This document shows, one piece after another, positions 24,271-31,871 of a stretch of 47,716 bases of DNA. Every line of letters starts with the position of its first letter. Position 1 is the first letter of the stretch. The stretch comes from Planctomycetota bacterium (GTDB lineage Bacteria > Planctomycetota > Phycisphaerae > Sedimentisphaerales > Anaerobacaceae): NCBI GenBank assembly GCA_025459125.1, contig JALORE010000008.1:1-47716 (forward strand), read 5' to 3'. The position numbers and the translations under genes are program-made. The notes beneath the pieces were generated by a model, which saw nothing but the letters and a program-made list of their open reading frames with translations, did no database searches and was not told the DNA's origin.

Positions 24271-25470
24271 ATGAATCGTCGCGACTTCCTCAAAGACTTC
24301 GCCCTAACGGCGGCCGTCGCGCCGGCGCACGCCGCCCCTGATGTTTCGCATGCCAAACCGCCCGAGGATTGGTTCGTCCGCTGGGAGAAGAACGTCCTGG
24401 GCCGGGCCCGCGCGCGGCCGTGCGACAAGGAGATGGGCGAAGAGCTCGGGTGGCTGGTCAGCCCGTTCCTGAACGGCTTCTATTACGCCTATCGCGTCAC
24501 CGGGGACTCCAAATGGGTCGCCCTGCTGGTGGACTGGGCGGACTCCTGGATCCAGCGCGGCATTTCAGAGCCGGACGGCTTCGTCGGCTGGCCCAAGAGT
24601 GGCACCGGCGGCGCCCCGGCGGAAGGTTTCTATACGGACAGTCTGCTGGGCGAGGCGATGGCCCTGCGGCCGGTCGTCCTCATGGCGGAGGAGATCCTCA
24701 AGACCGCCGCCCTCCAGGACCAGTTCGGCGCGCGGGCCCGGGCGTATCTGGCGCTGGCCGAGCAGGTATTCGAGAAGTGGGATACCCGCGGCTGCTGGCG
24801 CGAGGTCGCGCGGGGCGGGCTGTGGGTCGTTCCCCTCTTTGGGATCGACCGCAAGACCGGACAATGGACCGAAGGCTACGCACGGCGCCGGACGGACGGG
24901 TTCTCCAACGCGGACAACAAGCAGAACCATATCGCCCGCTGGCTGCTGGCACTGGCCGACGTGACGAAGAAGCCCATCTACCGCGAGCGGGCGGAGAAGT
25001 GGCTGCGACTCATGAAGTCGCGGCTGCGGACCCGCGCGGGCGGGAAGTACTACGTCTGGTACTACTGGGAGCCGGCCGGACCCTGGGACTACAAAATGGG
25101 CAGTTCTCCCAAGCACTGGGTCGGCGTCCATCCCAACGGCGGCTACTACGAATTCGACGTGATGGGCATGGTCGCCGCCTTTGAGCATGGTCTGGTCTTC
25201 ACCAGGGACGACATCCAGCGATTGATCGCCACCAACCGGGACTTCATGTGGAATCAGCAGGTGACCGGGGCCAAGTTCCAGCGCCTCGACGGCGGTCCCT
25301 CCGACCCGCGCTGGAAGGAGTGTCCCGGCGTGTTGTGGACGCCGCTGGTGCCCCACGATGAGACGCTGCGCCGGATCTTCCTGGCGAATCACGATCCGGC
25401 CAGTTGGGGCGCCCTGCCCGTCACCCCCTGGTTCCTCGCCCGCGAGGCCGGCCAGGCCGTGACGCTGTAA
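24271..25470 (+). CDS. Exported alpha/alpha-barrel protein of unknown function, partner of the lyase-like gene
   Basis: 399 residues beginning MNRRDFLKDFALTAAVAPAHA, a twin-arginine-type export signal (RRDFLK). The rest is predicted largely helical with repeated aromatic-rich helices (WLVSPFLNGFYYAY, KNHIARWLLALADVT-like, YYVWYYWEPAGPWDYKMG), as in (alpha/alpha) toroid glycosidases and lyases. I cannot assign a family. It starts 4 bases after the heparinase-like gene, so translation is coupled. Conserved acidic and aromatic residues in the barrel suggest carbohydrate binding or cleavage, for example of unsaturated uronyl products, but no catalytic motif is recognised. Confidence 0.7.
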   Translation: MNRRDFLKDFALTAAVAPAHAAPDVSHAKPPEDWFVRWEKNVLGRARARPCDKEMGEELGWLVSPFLNGFYYAYRVTGDSKWVALLVDWADSWIQRGISEPDGFVGWPKSGTGGAPAEGFYTDSLLGEAMALRPVVLMAEEILKTAALQDQFGARARAYLALAEQVFEKWDTRGCWREVARGGLWVVPLFGIDRKTGQWTEGYARRRTDGFSNADNKQNHIARWLLALADVTKKPIYRERAEKWLRLMKSRLRTRAGGKYYVWYYWEPAGPWDYKMGSSPKHWVGVHPNGGYYEFDVMGMVAAFEHGLVFTRDDIQRLIATNRDFMWNQQVTGAKFQRLDGGPSDPRWKECPGVLWTPLVPHDETLRRIFLANHDPASWGALPVTPWFLAREAGQAVTL

Positions 25471-25512
25471 GGCGATTTCTCCCAGCCATAAGGGGAGGAA
25501 TAAGCGTGGTAT

Positions 25513-25558
25513 GTCATTGCGAGCGGAGCGCAGCAATCTCAACCGCACGATTCTGAAA
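25513..25558 (+). repeat. Dispersed GTCATTGCGAGC...CAATCTCAACCGCACGA repeat, copy 2
   Basis: Second copy of the repeat at 8436-8481, ending 11 bases before the ATG of the Asp-box gene and so lying in its leader. Confidence 0.65.
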
Positions 25559-25569
25559 GGTGCCGTCGC

Positions 25570-27978
25570 ATGAAACATCGCATCTTGCACTCATCTTTGG
25601 GCTGTGCAGCCCTGATGCTGATGCTGGCGGCGTCTCCCATCCGTGGTGCAGGCCAGTCATCGATCCGCCCTTGGGAGCCTCTGGGTCTGTCCGGCGGCGG
25701 GGGCATGTTCAGCCCTGCGATCTCGCCGGCCGATCCCAACCTGATGATGCTCAACTGTGACATGAGCGCCGCTTACATCTCGGAGGATGGCGGCCACCAC
25801 TGGCAGATGATCCACCACGCCCAGTTGCGCACCGACACCCAGTGCCGGCCGGGCTTCCACCCATCCGATGCCAACGTGATCTACGCCTCCTCGAGCGGCC
25901 GACTGAAAGTCAGCCGCGACCGGGGCCGGACGTTCACGCCGATCGGCGACCTCAAGGACTCCCTCTCCGGCGAAATCGCAATCTTCCCATCGAATCCAAA
26001 CCTGATGCTCGTGGGTACCCGCAGCGGTCAGTGCCGGATCTCACATGATGCGGGCGTCACGTGGGCCGCCTGCAAAGGGCCACAGGGCCAGGTGCTCGGC
26101 TTTCATTTCCTCCGCGTAGGGCGAGCGTCCCGCTCGCCTGAAGACGTCGTGCGGGGACGCACGACCTACGAAGAGGGCATGTTCGCGGCCACGAGTACCG
26201 GCATCTGGCGCAGCGACGACGGCGGACAGACGTGGTCGGACGCAACGCAGGGTCTGCCATGGAAGGAGATCAGGGGCTTCGCCGGCGGCTCCGATGGGAT
26301 GGGCCTGAACATGCTGTACTGCACCGTCACCAGCAAACTGGAAGACGGCGTCCTGCGCGGGGGCGTGTACCGCTCGCGCGACCGTGGGCAAAGCTGGCAG
26401 TCGGCGATGGGGCGCGGCATCAACGTGGATACGACCAGGGCCGACCAGTGGTCCTATGGCCCGATCGCCCAATACAAGCAGGTCCTGACCACCGACGCCC
26501 GGCCGCGGACGGTCTACGTCACGAATACGAGCACCGGCTTCCATCCGCCGCACCATGAGACCGTCTATCGCAGCGATGACGGCGGCGACACCTGGCGGGC
26601 CACCTTCTTCCAGGACCCCCGGTTCAAGGAATACAACGTGGCGCCCAACTACGTCACCGCCTCCGCCGGCCAATCGTACAAAGGCGGCGATACGCCCTTC
26701 GGCGCCGCGCTCTGCAACAGCGATCCGAACCGGTTGATCCTCGTCTGGAGCCAGTCCTATGTCACTCACAATGGCGGCACCACCTGGTTCAACGGCGACA
26801 CCTATCCCGCGAACGGAAAAGGGGACATTCTACTTTTTCCTGCCGCCCGCACGCCTACCGCCGACGCCGAGGGGAAAAGTAGAATGTCCCCTTTTCCGAA
26901 ACCCGGCTCCGCCTGGGCCTGCACGGGGCTCGTGGTCACGACGACCTGGAATTACTACATCGACCCCTTCGAGGCCAACCGCCACTACATCGCCTACACG
27001 GATATCGGCTTCGCCCGGTCCCTCGACAGCGGCCGGACCTGGATCTGGTGGGACAAGAACACCTGGGCCCCCTGGCGGAACACCTGCTACGAGATCGCCT
27101 TCGACCCCGAGGTCCCGGGCAAGATGTGGGGCGGCTTCTCCAACGTCCATGACATCCCCAACGACAACATCATCTCTGAGCGTCACGGCCATAACGGTCC
27201 CGGCGGCGTGTGCGTCTCGCGCGATTTCGGGGCCTCGTGGAAACCCGAGGCCCAGGGCCTGCCACTGCGGCCGGTGACCTCGATCGTCCTCGACCCGCGC
27301 AGCCCGAAGAACGCCCGCACGCTCTACGCCGGCGTCTTTATGGACGGCGTCTACAAGTCGACCGACGACGGCCGGACCTGGACGCTGAAGAAGACCGGCC
27401 TGGGCCACCCGCTCAATATGCGCGTCTCCCGTGTGTCCCTGCACGCCCACGGCACACTCTTCGCCATGATCTGCGCCGCACGTCCCGCCCAGGGCCGGCC
27501 GCTCATGAGCGAAGGCGTCGGCCTGTACCGTTCCCGCGACGGGGCCGAGACCTGGGAGAAGGTCAACGCGTCGCAGCTCTTCCTCTACCCCAAGGACTTC
27601 TCCGTCCACCCGCAGGATAGCGCCACCATCCTGGTCGGCGTCTGCGACGCCGGCGGCGGCGATCAATCCGGGGGCCTCTGGCGCACGACCGACGCCGGCC
27701 GCTCCTGGCAGCGGATCGGCCGCCAGGCGCGCCAGACCTTCGGCGGCTACTTCCACCCGCAGCAGGAGGGCTGGGTCTACATGACGCTCACGGAGGGCGC
27801 CCCGGGCGCGGGCCTGTGGCTGTCCCAGGACGACGGCCAAACCTGGCAGGCCTTCGACACCCTGCCCTTCTCGAACATCCAGCGTCTGACCTTCGACCCG
27901 GCCCACACCGACCGGCTTTACGTCACCACCTTCGGCGGCAGCATCTGGCGCGGCCCGGCCGTGCCGCAGCAGGATTGA
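25570..27978 (+). CDS. Asp-box (BNR) beta-propeller protein, sialidase/xyloglucanase-like, exported
   Basis: 802 residues with a signal peptide (LGCAALMLMLAASPIRGAG). At least ten Asp boxes of the S-x-D-x-G-x-x-W type are spread along the chain (SEDGGHHW, SHDAGVTW, RSDDGGQTW, SRDRGQSW, SDDGGDTW, SLDSGRTW, SRDFGASW, STDDGRTW, TTDAGRSW, SQDDGQTW), giving a double or large propeller like GH74 xyloglucanases, VPS10/sortilin-type proteins or sialidases. No arginine triad typical of true sialidases is obvious, so glycan binding or GH74-type cleavage is more likely. Two palindromic repeats lie inside the frame (26115-26170 and 26815-26897) and are translated between Asp boxes. The DUF4279-like gene follows 13 bases after the stop. 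Confidence 0.82.
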   Translation: MKHRILHSSLGCAALMLMLAASPIRGAGQSSIRPWEPLGLSGGGGMFSPAISPADPNLMMLNCDMSAAYISEDGGHHWQMIHHAQLRTDTQCRPGFHPSDANVIYASSSGRLKVSRDRGRTFTPIGDLKDSLSGEIAIFPSNPNLMLVGTRSGQCRISHDAGVTWAACKGPQGQVLGFHFLRVGRASRSPEDVVRGRTTYEEGMFAATSTGIWRSDDGGQTWSDATQGLPWKEIRGFAGGSDGMGLNMLYCTVTSKLEDGVLRGGVYRSRDRGQSWQSAMGRGINVDTTRADQWSYGPIAQYKQVLTTDARPRTVYVTNTSTGFHPPHHETVYRSDDGGDTWRATFFQDPRFKEYNVAPNYVTASAGQSYKGGDTPFGAALCNSDPNRLILVWSQSYVTHNGGTTWFNGDTYPANGKGDILLFPAARTPTADAEGKSRMSPFPKPGSAWACTGLVVTTTWNYYIDPFEANRHYIAYTDIGFARSLDSGRTWIWWDKNTWAPWRNTCYEIAFDPEVPGKMWGGFSNVHDIPNDNIISERHGHNGPGGVCVSRDFGASWKPEAQGLPLRPVTSIVLDPRSPKNARTLYAGVFMDGVYKSTDDGRTWTLKKTGLGHPLNMRVSRVSLHAHGTLFAMICAARPAQGRPLMSEGVGLYRSRDGAETWEKVNASQLFLYPKDFSVHPQDSATILVGVCDAGGGDQSGGLWRTTDAGRSWQRIGRQARQTFGGYFHPQQEGWVYMTLTEGAPGAGLWLSQDDGQTWQAFDTLPFSNIQRLTFDPAHTDRLYVTTFGGSIWRGPAVPQQD
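26115..26170. repeat. Double-hairpin repeat inserted within a coding sequence
   Basis: 56 bp bounded by CGTAGG/CCTACG, with internal hairpins GCGAGCGTCCCGCTCGC and CGTCGTGCGGGGACGCACGAC. It is nearly identical to the intergenic copy at 6480-6537. In the Asp-box gene it is read as LRVGRASRSPEDVVRGRTTY, a basic insert unlike the surrounding protein, and the frame stays open. Confidence 0.8.
26815..26897. repeat. GTAGAATGTCCCC palindrome inserted within a coding sequence
   Basis: Two perfect 23-bp inverted arms (26815-26837, 26875-26897) with core GGGGACATTCTAC, separated by 37 bases. The gene frame passes through it (read as GKGDILLFPAAR...EGKSRMSPFP). One arm alone occurs at 16499-16521. Such GGGGACA-type palindromes resemble REP elements spread by RAYT transposases (family knowledge); none is encoded in the window. 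Confidence 0.82.
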
Positions 27979-27991
27979 AAGGCGTTCCCAT

Positions 27992-28522
27992 ATGGCTACG
28001 CGCATCCAACGCTACTCGGGAAAGGACACCGAATGGTCGTTCGTGCATCTCACTCTCGGCGGCAGAGATCTCGACCCTCGGAAAATCAACAAGGCTTTGG
28101 GCCTCGTCCCGGATCATTGCGGAAAACGGGGGGAACTGGCCGCCACGAGTACCCAGAGAAGATGCAAAGCCGGATCGTGGAGCCTGGAATCGTCTCAACG
28201 GAATTGGCGCATCGAGACACAGATGAAGAGCATTCTCAAGAGGATCACGCCGGTCAGGCAACGTTTGCGCAGACTTATCAGGGACGATGCGACGATCGAG
28301 CGGGCGTATCTCACCATCGCCTTTGAGCCTCCCGAAGGATGGCCGGCCGTCGGCTACAGTCTGCCGGCGGGATTGATCGGCGAGTTCGCTTCTCTGGGCC
28401 TGGACATCGTTCTCTCAATCTACTTCTATAGGCATGTCGCACCTCCAGGCACGTCCGCCGGGAACGGCGCCGGCATCACACGGCGCAAGGGAGACAGGAA
28501 CAAACGACGTTTCCTGAGATAA
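27992..28522 (+). CDS. Small cytoplasmic protein, probably DUF4279
   Basis: 176 residues, start MATRIQRYSGKDTEW, 13 bases after the Asp-box gene stop with GAAAGG upstream. Features: FVHLTLGGRDLDPRKINKALGLVPDH followed by GKRGE and SWSLES, matching the start pattern of DUF4279 proteins (a beta strand, then a helix leading to LGL-x-P). A helical middle follows, then AYLTIAFEPPEGWPAVGYSLP and a strand LDIVLSIYFY. The C-terminal 30 residues are basic and probably disordered. No signal peptide, so it is cytoplasmic, unlike its neighbours. DUF4279 function is unknown; some members are near polymorphic-toxin immunity genes. Confidence 0.7.
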   Translation: MATRIQRYSGKDTEWSFVHLTLGGRDLDPRKINKALGLVPDHCGKRGELAATSTQRRCKAGSWSLESSQRNWRIETQMKSILKRITPVRQRLRRLIRDDATIERAYLTIAFEPPEGWPAVGYSLPAGLIGEFASLGLDIVLSIYFYRHVAPPGTSAGNGAGITRRKGDRNKRRFLR

Positions 28523-28534
28523 TGGAAATCTCGC

Positions 28535-28563
28535 TTGAAGAAGAATGACAAATATGGTATAAT
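28535..28563 (+). promoter_or_regulatory. Strong sigma-70-type promoter upstream of a non-coding region
   Basis: TTGAAG (28535-28540), a 17-base spacer and a perfect TATAAT (28558-28563). Transcription would begin near 28570. No protein gene follows for about 1.5 kb; the repeat-rich region with structured-repeat copy 3 does. Confidence 0.55.
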
Positions 28564-28607
28564 ACACATAACGCCCTCTGACAGAATGAGGTTCGATCTC
28601 TTTTTTT

Positions 28608-28677
28608 CACCCCCCAGCGCAGGCGGGGGTCCAGTAAACACTGAGGCGCGGTGGATTCCCGCCTGCGCGGGAATGAC
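28608..28677. repeat. Dispersed inverted repeat with GCGCAGGCGGG core
   Basis: CCCCAGCGCAGGCGGGGGTCC and, inverted, GGATTCCCGCCTGCGCGGGA flank 30 bases. Elements of this GCCTGCGCGGGAATGAC type occur widely in intergenic DNA of many bacteria. Confidence 0.6.
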
Positions 28678-28980
28678 AAAGGGCCGTAGACATCTACGGA
28701 ACGGTCATTGTGTTCGAGGCTCCAAACTACGAATGGATCGATCGAAGGATGGGAGACCACCGCTTCAACAAGTCCGGTCGCGAGTGGTGCGGCGGGAGCG
28801 TCGCCAATCCTATCCCCGGACCAGGGATTTCTCTGGGTCGGGACAGGACCCGGGGGACGCGGGGACGAATCGTGCGAAACAAACCCAATTCGACCCGAGG
28901 GCGAAAACGAGGTAAGTACTGTACGAGAAAAGGATTACGATGGATTGGGCGGGTAAGTGGCTTGGGAAAACAAAGCCAAT

Positions 28981-29057
28981 TTCGGGCTCATCCGGCTTCC
29001 TCGTCCTTGGCCCGCAGCAACAGCATGACAGAACCGGTAAGAAGAAAAGAGAAGAGG
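28981..29057 (+). repeat. Conserved block preceding structured-repeat copy 3
   Basis: GGGCTCATCCGG, TGGCCCGCAGCAAC, GCATGACAGAACCGG and AAGAAGAAAAGAGAAGAGG in this order, matching 6048-6122 read on the minus strand. It runs directly into the terminal arm of the element at 29054. Confidence 0.65.
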
Positions 29058-29418
29058 CGCTTCAGGGGAGTGGGGGGGCGGTAGTCTCCGCTCCTGGGGA
29101 ACCGTGGGCTGCGGACGCCTGGTACGGGCACGAGGTCCGGAAGAACCAGGAACACCGTGCCCGGAACCAAAAGAGACCGGGCACACATGGCTGCAACCGG
29201 AACGCGGAAAGCGAAGCTGTCCATCGGACCCTTTCCGCAGGAAGGGCCCCCCAACGCGACGCGACGCGTTTGGGGAACCCAATCCGCCTATGGGCCGTCT
29301 TCAAAAAGGGTTCGGCCCATGAACCGTCTCCGGAGAAGCTCAGACGTAGACGCGACGTGGTTCAGATGCTGGACGGGCGGCGAGCACGGGCGTTCGTCCA
29401 CGCCCCTGAACCGCCCTC
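29054..29418. repeat. Large structured repeat, copy 3 (365 bp)
   Basis: Starts GAGGCGCTTCAGGGG and ends CCCCTGAACCGCCCTC. Hairpin 1 (29157-29184) has stem GTGCCCGG...CCGGGCAC and a loop like that of copy 1; hairpin 2 (29290-29320) has stem ATGGGCCG...CGGCCCAT as in copy 2. A long stretch (about 29130-29184) aligns closely with the complement of copy 1. Confidence 0.78.
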
Positions 29419-29492
29419 TTTGGGGTTGATAGGGGGACGGCGCACGGGGGTGTGAGGCGTCGCGGGGATCTGGGGAGCAGGGAGGGCAGAGC

Positions 29493-29807
29493 CCTCGTTG
29501 TTCTACATATCCTGGAGCCGCAGCTCCGAGCACGCCCGAAACGGGCGTGCGCAGGAGATTCTTCGCTTTGCGCCAATAGCAGGGTAGAAGGAGAACCGCC
29601 CGGCCCGTCGCTGTGGTCGTGGGCCTTTCTCGCTCGGTGGGCGGGCACGGCCCGGAGGATCTCGGGAGCACGAGCGACGTCGGCCTCTGGCCTTACCCGG
29701 CTATTGGCGCCAAGCGAAGAATCTCAGGGGTTTGGGGACAGCGTCCCCAAGAACTGCCGGCGTATGGAACAGCCGCAGGAGCCCCACAGATGTGTAGAAC
29801 AACGAGG
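29493..29807. repeat. 315-bp imperfect palindrome, unrelated in sequence to the other families
   Basis: Outer arms are a perfect 15-bp inverted repeat (CCTCGTTGTTCTACA at 29493-29507 and its complement at 29793-29807). A second pair of 26-base arms with one mismatch lies at 29555-29580 and 29700-29725 (GAGATTCTTCGCTT core). Extra hairpins include GCACGCCCGAAACGGGCGTGC near 29530 and GGGGACAGCGTCCCC near 29734. Single copy in this window. Confidence 0.72.
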
Positions 29808-29987
29808 CCTGCGGCCTTGACAATGCCACCCAGAGCTCACCACTTGTAGGATGGACGAAATCGTAGAGTGCGTATCACGCACCGCTCAACTCCGCAGGGT
29901 GTTTGCCAGGACATTGCCCGGGCGCGACGGCGGTGATACAGTCTCAGTAGTCAGAGGTGCGCTGACTAGGAGACAGGCAAAGTCAGC

Positions 29988-30095
29988 ATGAAGACAGGAA
30001 TCACAGTACCCAATTCGATCTGCGAGACAGCTCAGCAACTGGCCCATCCGTTGGCTCTGCCCGAGGGCGCAGAAACGAAGTGGATTGCAGAATGA
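29988..30095 (+). pseudogene. Antitoxin-like N-terminal remnant (ribbon-helix-helix type)
   Basis: ATG at 29988, preceded by AGGAGA about 13 bases upstream, encodes 35 residues: MKTGITVPNSICETAQQLA and a short tail ending WIAE. The start matches the MKT(G/A)-(I/V)-S-(I/L)-P-x-x-x-(F/C)-E-x-A-x-x-LA pattern of ribbon-helix-helix antitoxins, which normally run to 70-90 residues. No toxin gene follows. It is either a decayed antitoxin or a chance small frame. Confidence 0.4.
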
Positions 30096-30134
30096 GGAAT
30101 AGAGCGCATTGATGTACAAAGGAGGTAGCAGAGC

Positions 30135-31058
30135 ATGACCACACCTCAAACAACCTGGAGTTCGCAGGGACCCCAGGCGGGTATCTCCCGACGAGCGATC
30201 CTGAGAAACTCGGCAGCCGCAGCACTGGGAGCGGCCGTGCTGCCATCGGTAGGTGACACAGCCAGTGTGTCTGGTGGTCCACTGCCGAAAGGCAAGGTCA
30301 TCGATTGTCACGCGCACTTGACGCATCACAGCCGGGCGACGTGGGAGGCGGATGACCGCAAGCTGATCGACGCGGCGGACAAGCTGGGGATCGATCAACT
30401 GTGCTGCTCGATCCTCACGCCGAAGCGGCCGTCGACCGCCGCGGGATTTCGCGAGTGCAACCAGTGGCTGGCCGAGGCCATCCGGCGGTTTCCCGGCCGG
30501 GTGCTGGGCTACTGCTACGTCAATCCCGGCTGCGGCCCCGAGGCGGTGGACGAGGTCCGCCGGTGCGTCGAGGAGCGCGGGTTCATCGGTGTCAAACTCT
30601 ACAACGAGCACCTCTGCACCGAGCCGGTGGTCTTTCCCATCGTGGAGCTGGCGATCGAGCTGGGCGTGCCGATCCTGCACCATGCGGGGCACTCGCACTA
30701 CTTCGTGGAGGACCAGCCGCACATGTCCGACGGCGGGCACCTGGCGGAGCTGGCGCGGCGCTATCCCGAGGCCATGCTCATCTGCGCCCACATCTCCGGC
30801 GGCGGCGACTGGGAGTGGACGGTCAAGGCCGCCCGGCACGCGCCGAACCTCATGCTTGACACCAGCGGCAGCGTTACGGATGCCGGCACGGTGGAGATGG
30901 CGGTACGTGTGGCCGGCGTGGAGCGGGTCGTCTTCGGCTGCGACTCGTCCATGACCGCCGGCGTCGGCAAGGTTCGCGGGGCGAGCCTGAGCGCCTCGGA
31001 CAAAGAGAAGATCCTCGGCGGAAATATCACCCGACTTCTGGGGAGGCGAAAAGCATGA
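30135..31058 (+). CDS. Tat-exported amidohydrolase (Amidohydro_2 family), active-site complete
   Basis: 307 residues, AGGAGG about 9 bases before the ATG. A twin-arginine signal (ISRRAILRNSAAAALGAAVL, RR at 19-20) precedes a TIM barrel of the amidohydrolase-2 type (about 52-305). Metal-binding residues are visible: H59 and H61 in DCHAHL, further histidines in ILHHAGHSHYF and ICAHISGG, and the aspartate in FGCDSSM near the end. These match the mononuclear-metal decarboxylase/lactonase group (ACMSD-like, 2-pyrone-4,6-dicarboxylate lactonase-like); substrate unknown. It overlaps the next gene by four bases (ATGA), so the two are translated together and probably form a complex. Confidence 0.83.
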   Translation: MTTPQTTWSSQGPQAGISRRAILRNSAAAALGAAVLPSVGDTASVSGGPLPKGKVIDCHAHLTHHSRATWEADDRKLIDAADKLGIDQLCCSILTPKRPSTAAGFRECNQWLAEAIRRFPGRVLGYCYVNPGCGPEAVDEVRRCVEERGFIGVKLYNEHLCTEPVVFPIVELAIELGVPILHHAGHSHYFVEDQPHMSDGGHLAELARRYPEAMLICAHISGGGDWEWTVKAARHAPNLMLDTSGSVTDAGTVEMAVRVAGVERVVFGCDSSMTAGVGKVRGASLSASDKEKILGGNITRLLGRRKA

Positions 31059-31831
31059 TGATCGATGTAAACGCCTATCTCGGCCATTTTGCCTTCCGGC
31101 GGCTGCGGCACAATACGGCGGATTCCCTGCTGACCCTGATGGATGCCAGGAAGATCGACAAGGCGGTCGTCTCCAGCGCCGCCGCCATCACCTACCGCAA
31201 CGCCCAGGCGGGCAATGAGGAAGTCGCGGAAGAAACCAAGGGCCATCGCGACCGGCTGATTCCGTTCGCGGTGATCAATCCGTTCTACGCCGGCTGGCAG
31301 GACGATCTGAAGACCTGCCGCGAAGAGTTCGGTATGAGGGGCCTGCGCCTCTATCCGAAATGGCACAACTACAGCCTGTCCGATCCCTGCTGCCGGGAGC
31401 TGATCGCCGCCGCGACGGAACGGGGCATGGTCATTTCCATTCCGATGCGCGTGGAGGACAACCGCCAGCGAAGCTGGCTGCTGAACATCCCCGATGTGCC
31501 GCTCGCGGAGATCGTTGAATTGGTGAAGGCTCATCCGGATGCCCGCTTCCTCCTGCTCAACGGCCTTGGTTACACCAGTTCCCCGCTGGGGAGAAAGAAC
31601 AACGGCCTGCCGGCGAATTACGCGATCGAGCTATCCCGCCTGAGCGCCGTTCTGGCGAACGAGCTCGGTCAGCTCATCGCCAACCTGGGCGTCGAGCGGC
31701 TGCTCTTCGGCACGGGCATGCCCTTCAGCTACCCCGACCCGGCCTTGGTGAAACTGGAAGTCCTGGACGCGAGCGAGTCCGACAAAGAGAAGATCCGCAG
31801 CCAGAACGCGGCAACGTGGCTGCGATTGTAG
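31055..31831 (+). CDS. Amidohydrolase-like protein lacking metal ligands, partner of the preceding gene
   Basis: 258 residues starting MMIDVNAYLGHFAF; the start overlaps the previous stop (ATGA at 31055-31058). The fold is the same Amidohydro_2 TIM barrel (GLRLYPKWHNYSLSDP, RLLFGTGMPFSYP near the end), without a signal peptide. The entry motif that should be H-x-H reads N-A-Y, and the C-terminal aspartate position reads FGTG instead of FGCD, so a metal site like that of its partner is absent. It may be a structural or regulatory subunit, or use a different mechanism. The lack of an export signal next to a Tat substrate suggests possible co-export, which is inference. Confidence 0.8.
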   Translation: MMIDVNAYLGHFAFRRLRHNTADSLLTLMDARKIDKAVVSSAAAITYRNAQAGNEEVAEETKGHRDRLIPFAVINPFYAGWQDDLKTCREEFGMRGLRLYPKWHNYSLSDPCCRELIAAATERGMVISIPMRVEDNRQRSWLLNIPDVPLAEIVELVKAHPDARFLLLNGLGYTSSPLGRKNNGLPANYAIELSRLSAVLANELGQLIANLGVERLLFGTGMPFSYPDPALVKLEVLDASESDKEKIRSQNAATWLRL

Positions 31832-31871
31832 GGTGTGCTGTGCACACCTTCTGCATCTTGTGAGGTGATTT

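Larger units (their letters stand above)
28523..30134. other. 1.6-kb nearly gene-free, repeat-dense region
   Basis: Holds, in order: a consensus-like promoter with no gene behind it (28535), a dispersed repeat (28608), a small hairpin CCGTAGACATCTACGG (about 28683-28698), the conserved block (28981), structured-repeat copy 3 (29054), a 315-bp palindrome (29493) and an antitoxin-like remnant (29988). Open frames here are caused by repeats and show no family features. Confidence 0.65.

Noticed and set aside
21927..24428. 833-codon minus-strand frame opposite the lyase-like gene
   Set aside because: Antisense shadow; the plus strand has a signal peptide, lyase motifs and a coupled downstream gene.
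28535..28915. Small protein downstream of the strong promoter at 28535
   Set aside because: The frame is mostly translated dispersed repeat and shows no ribosome site or conserved motif.
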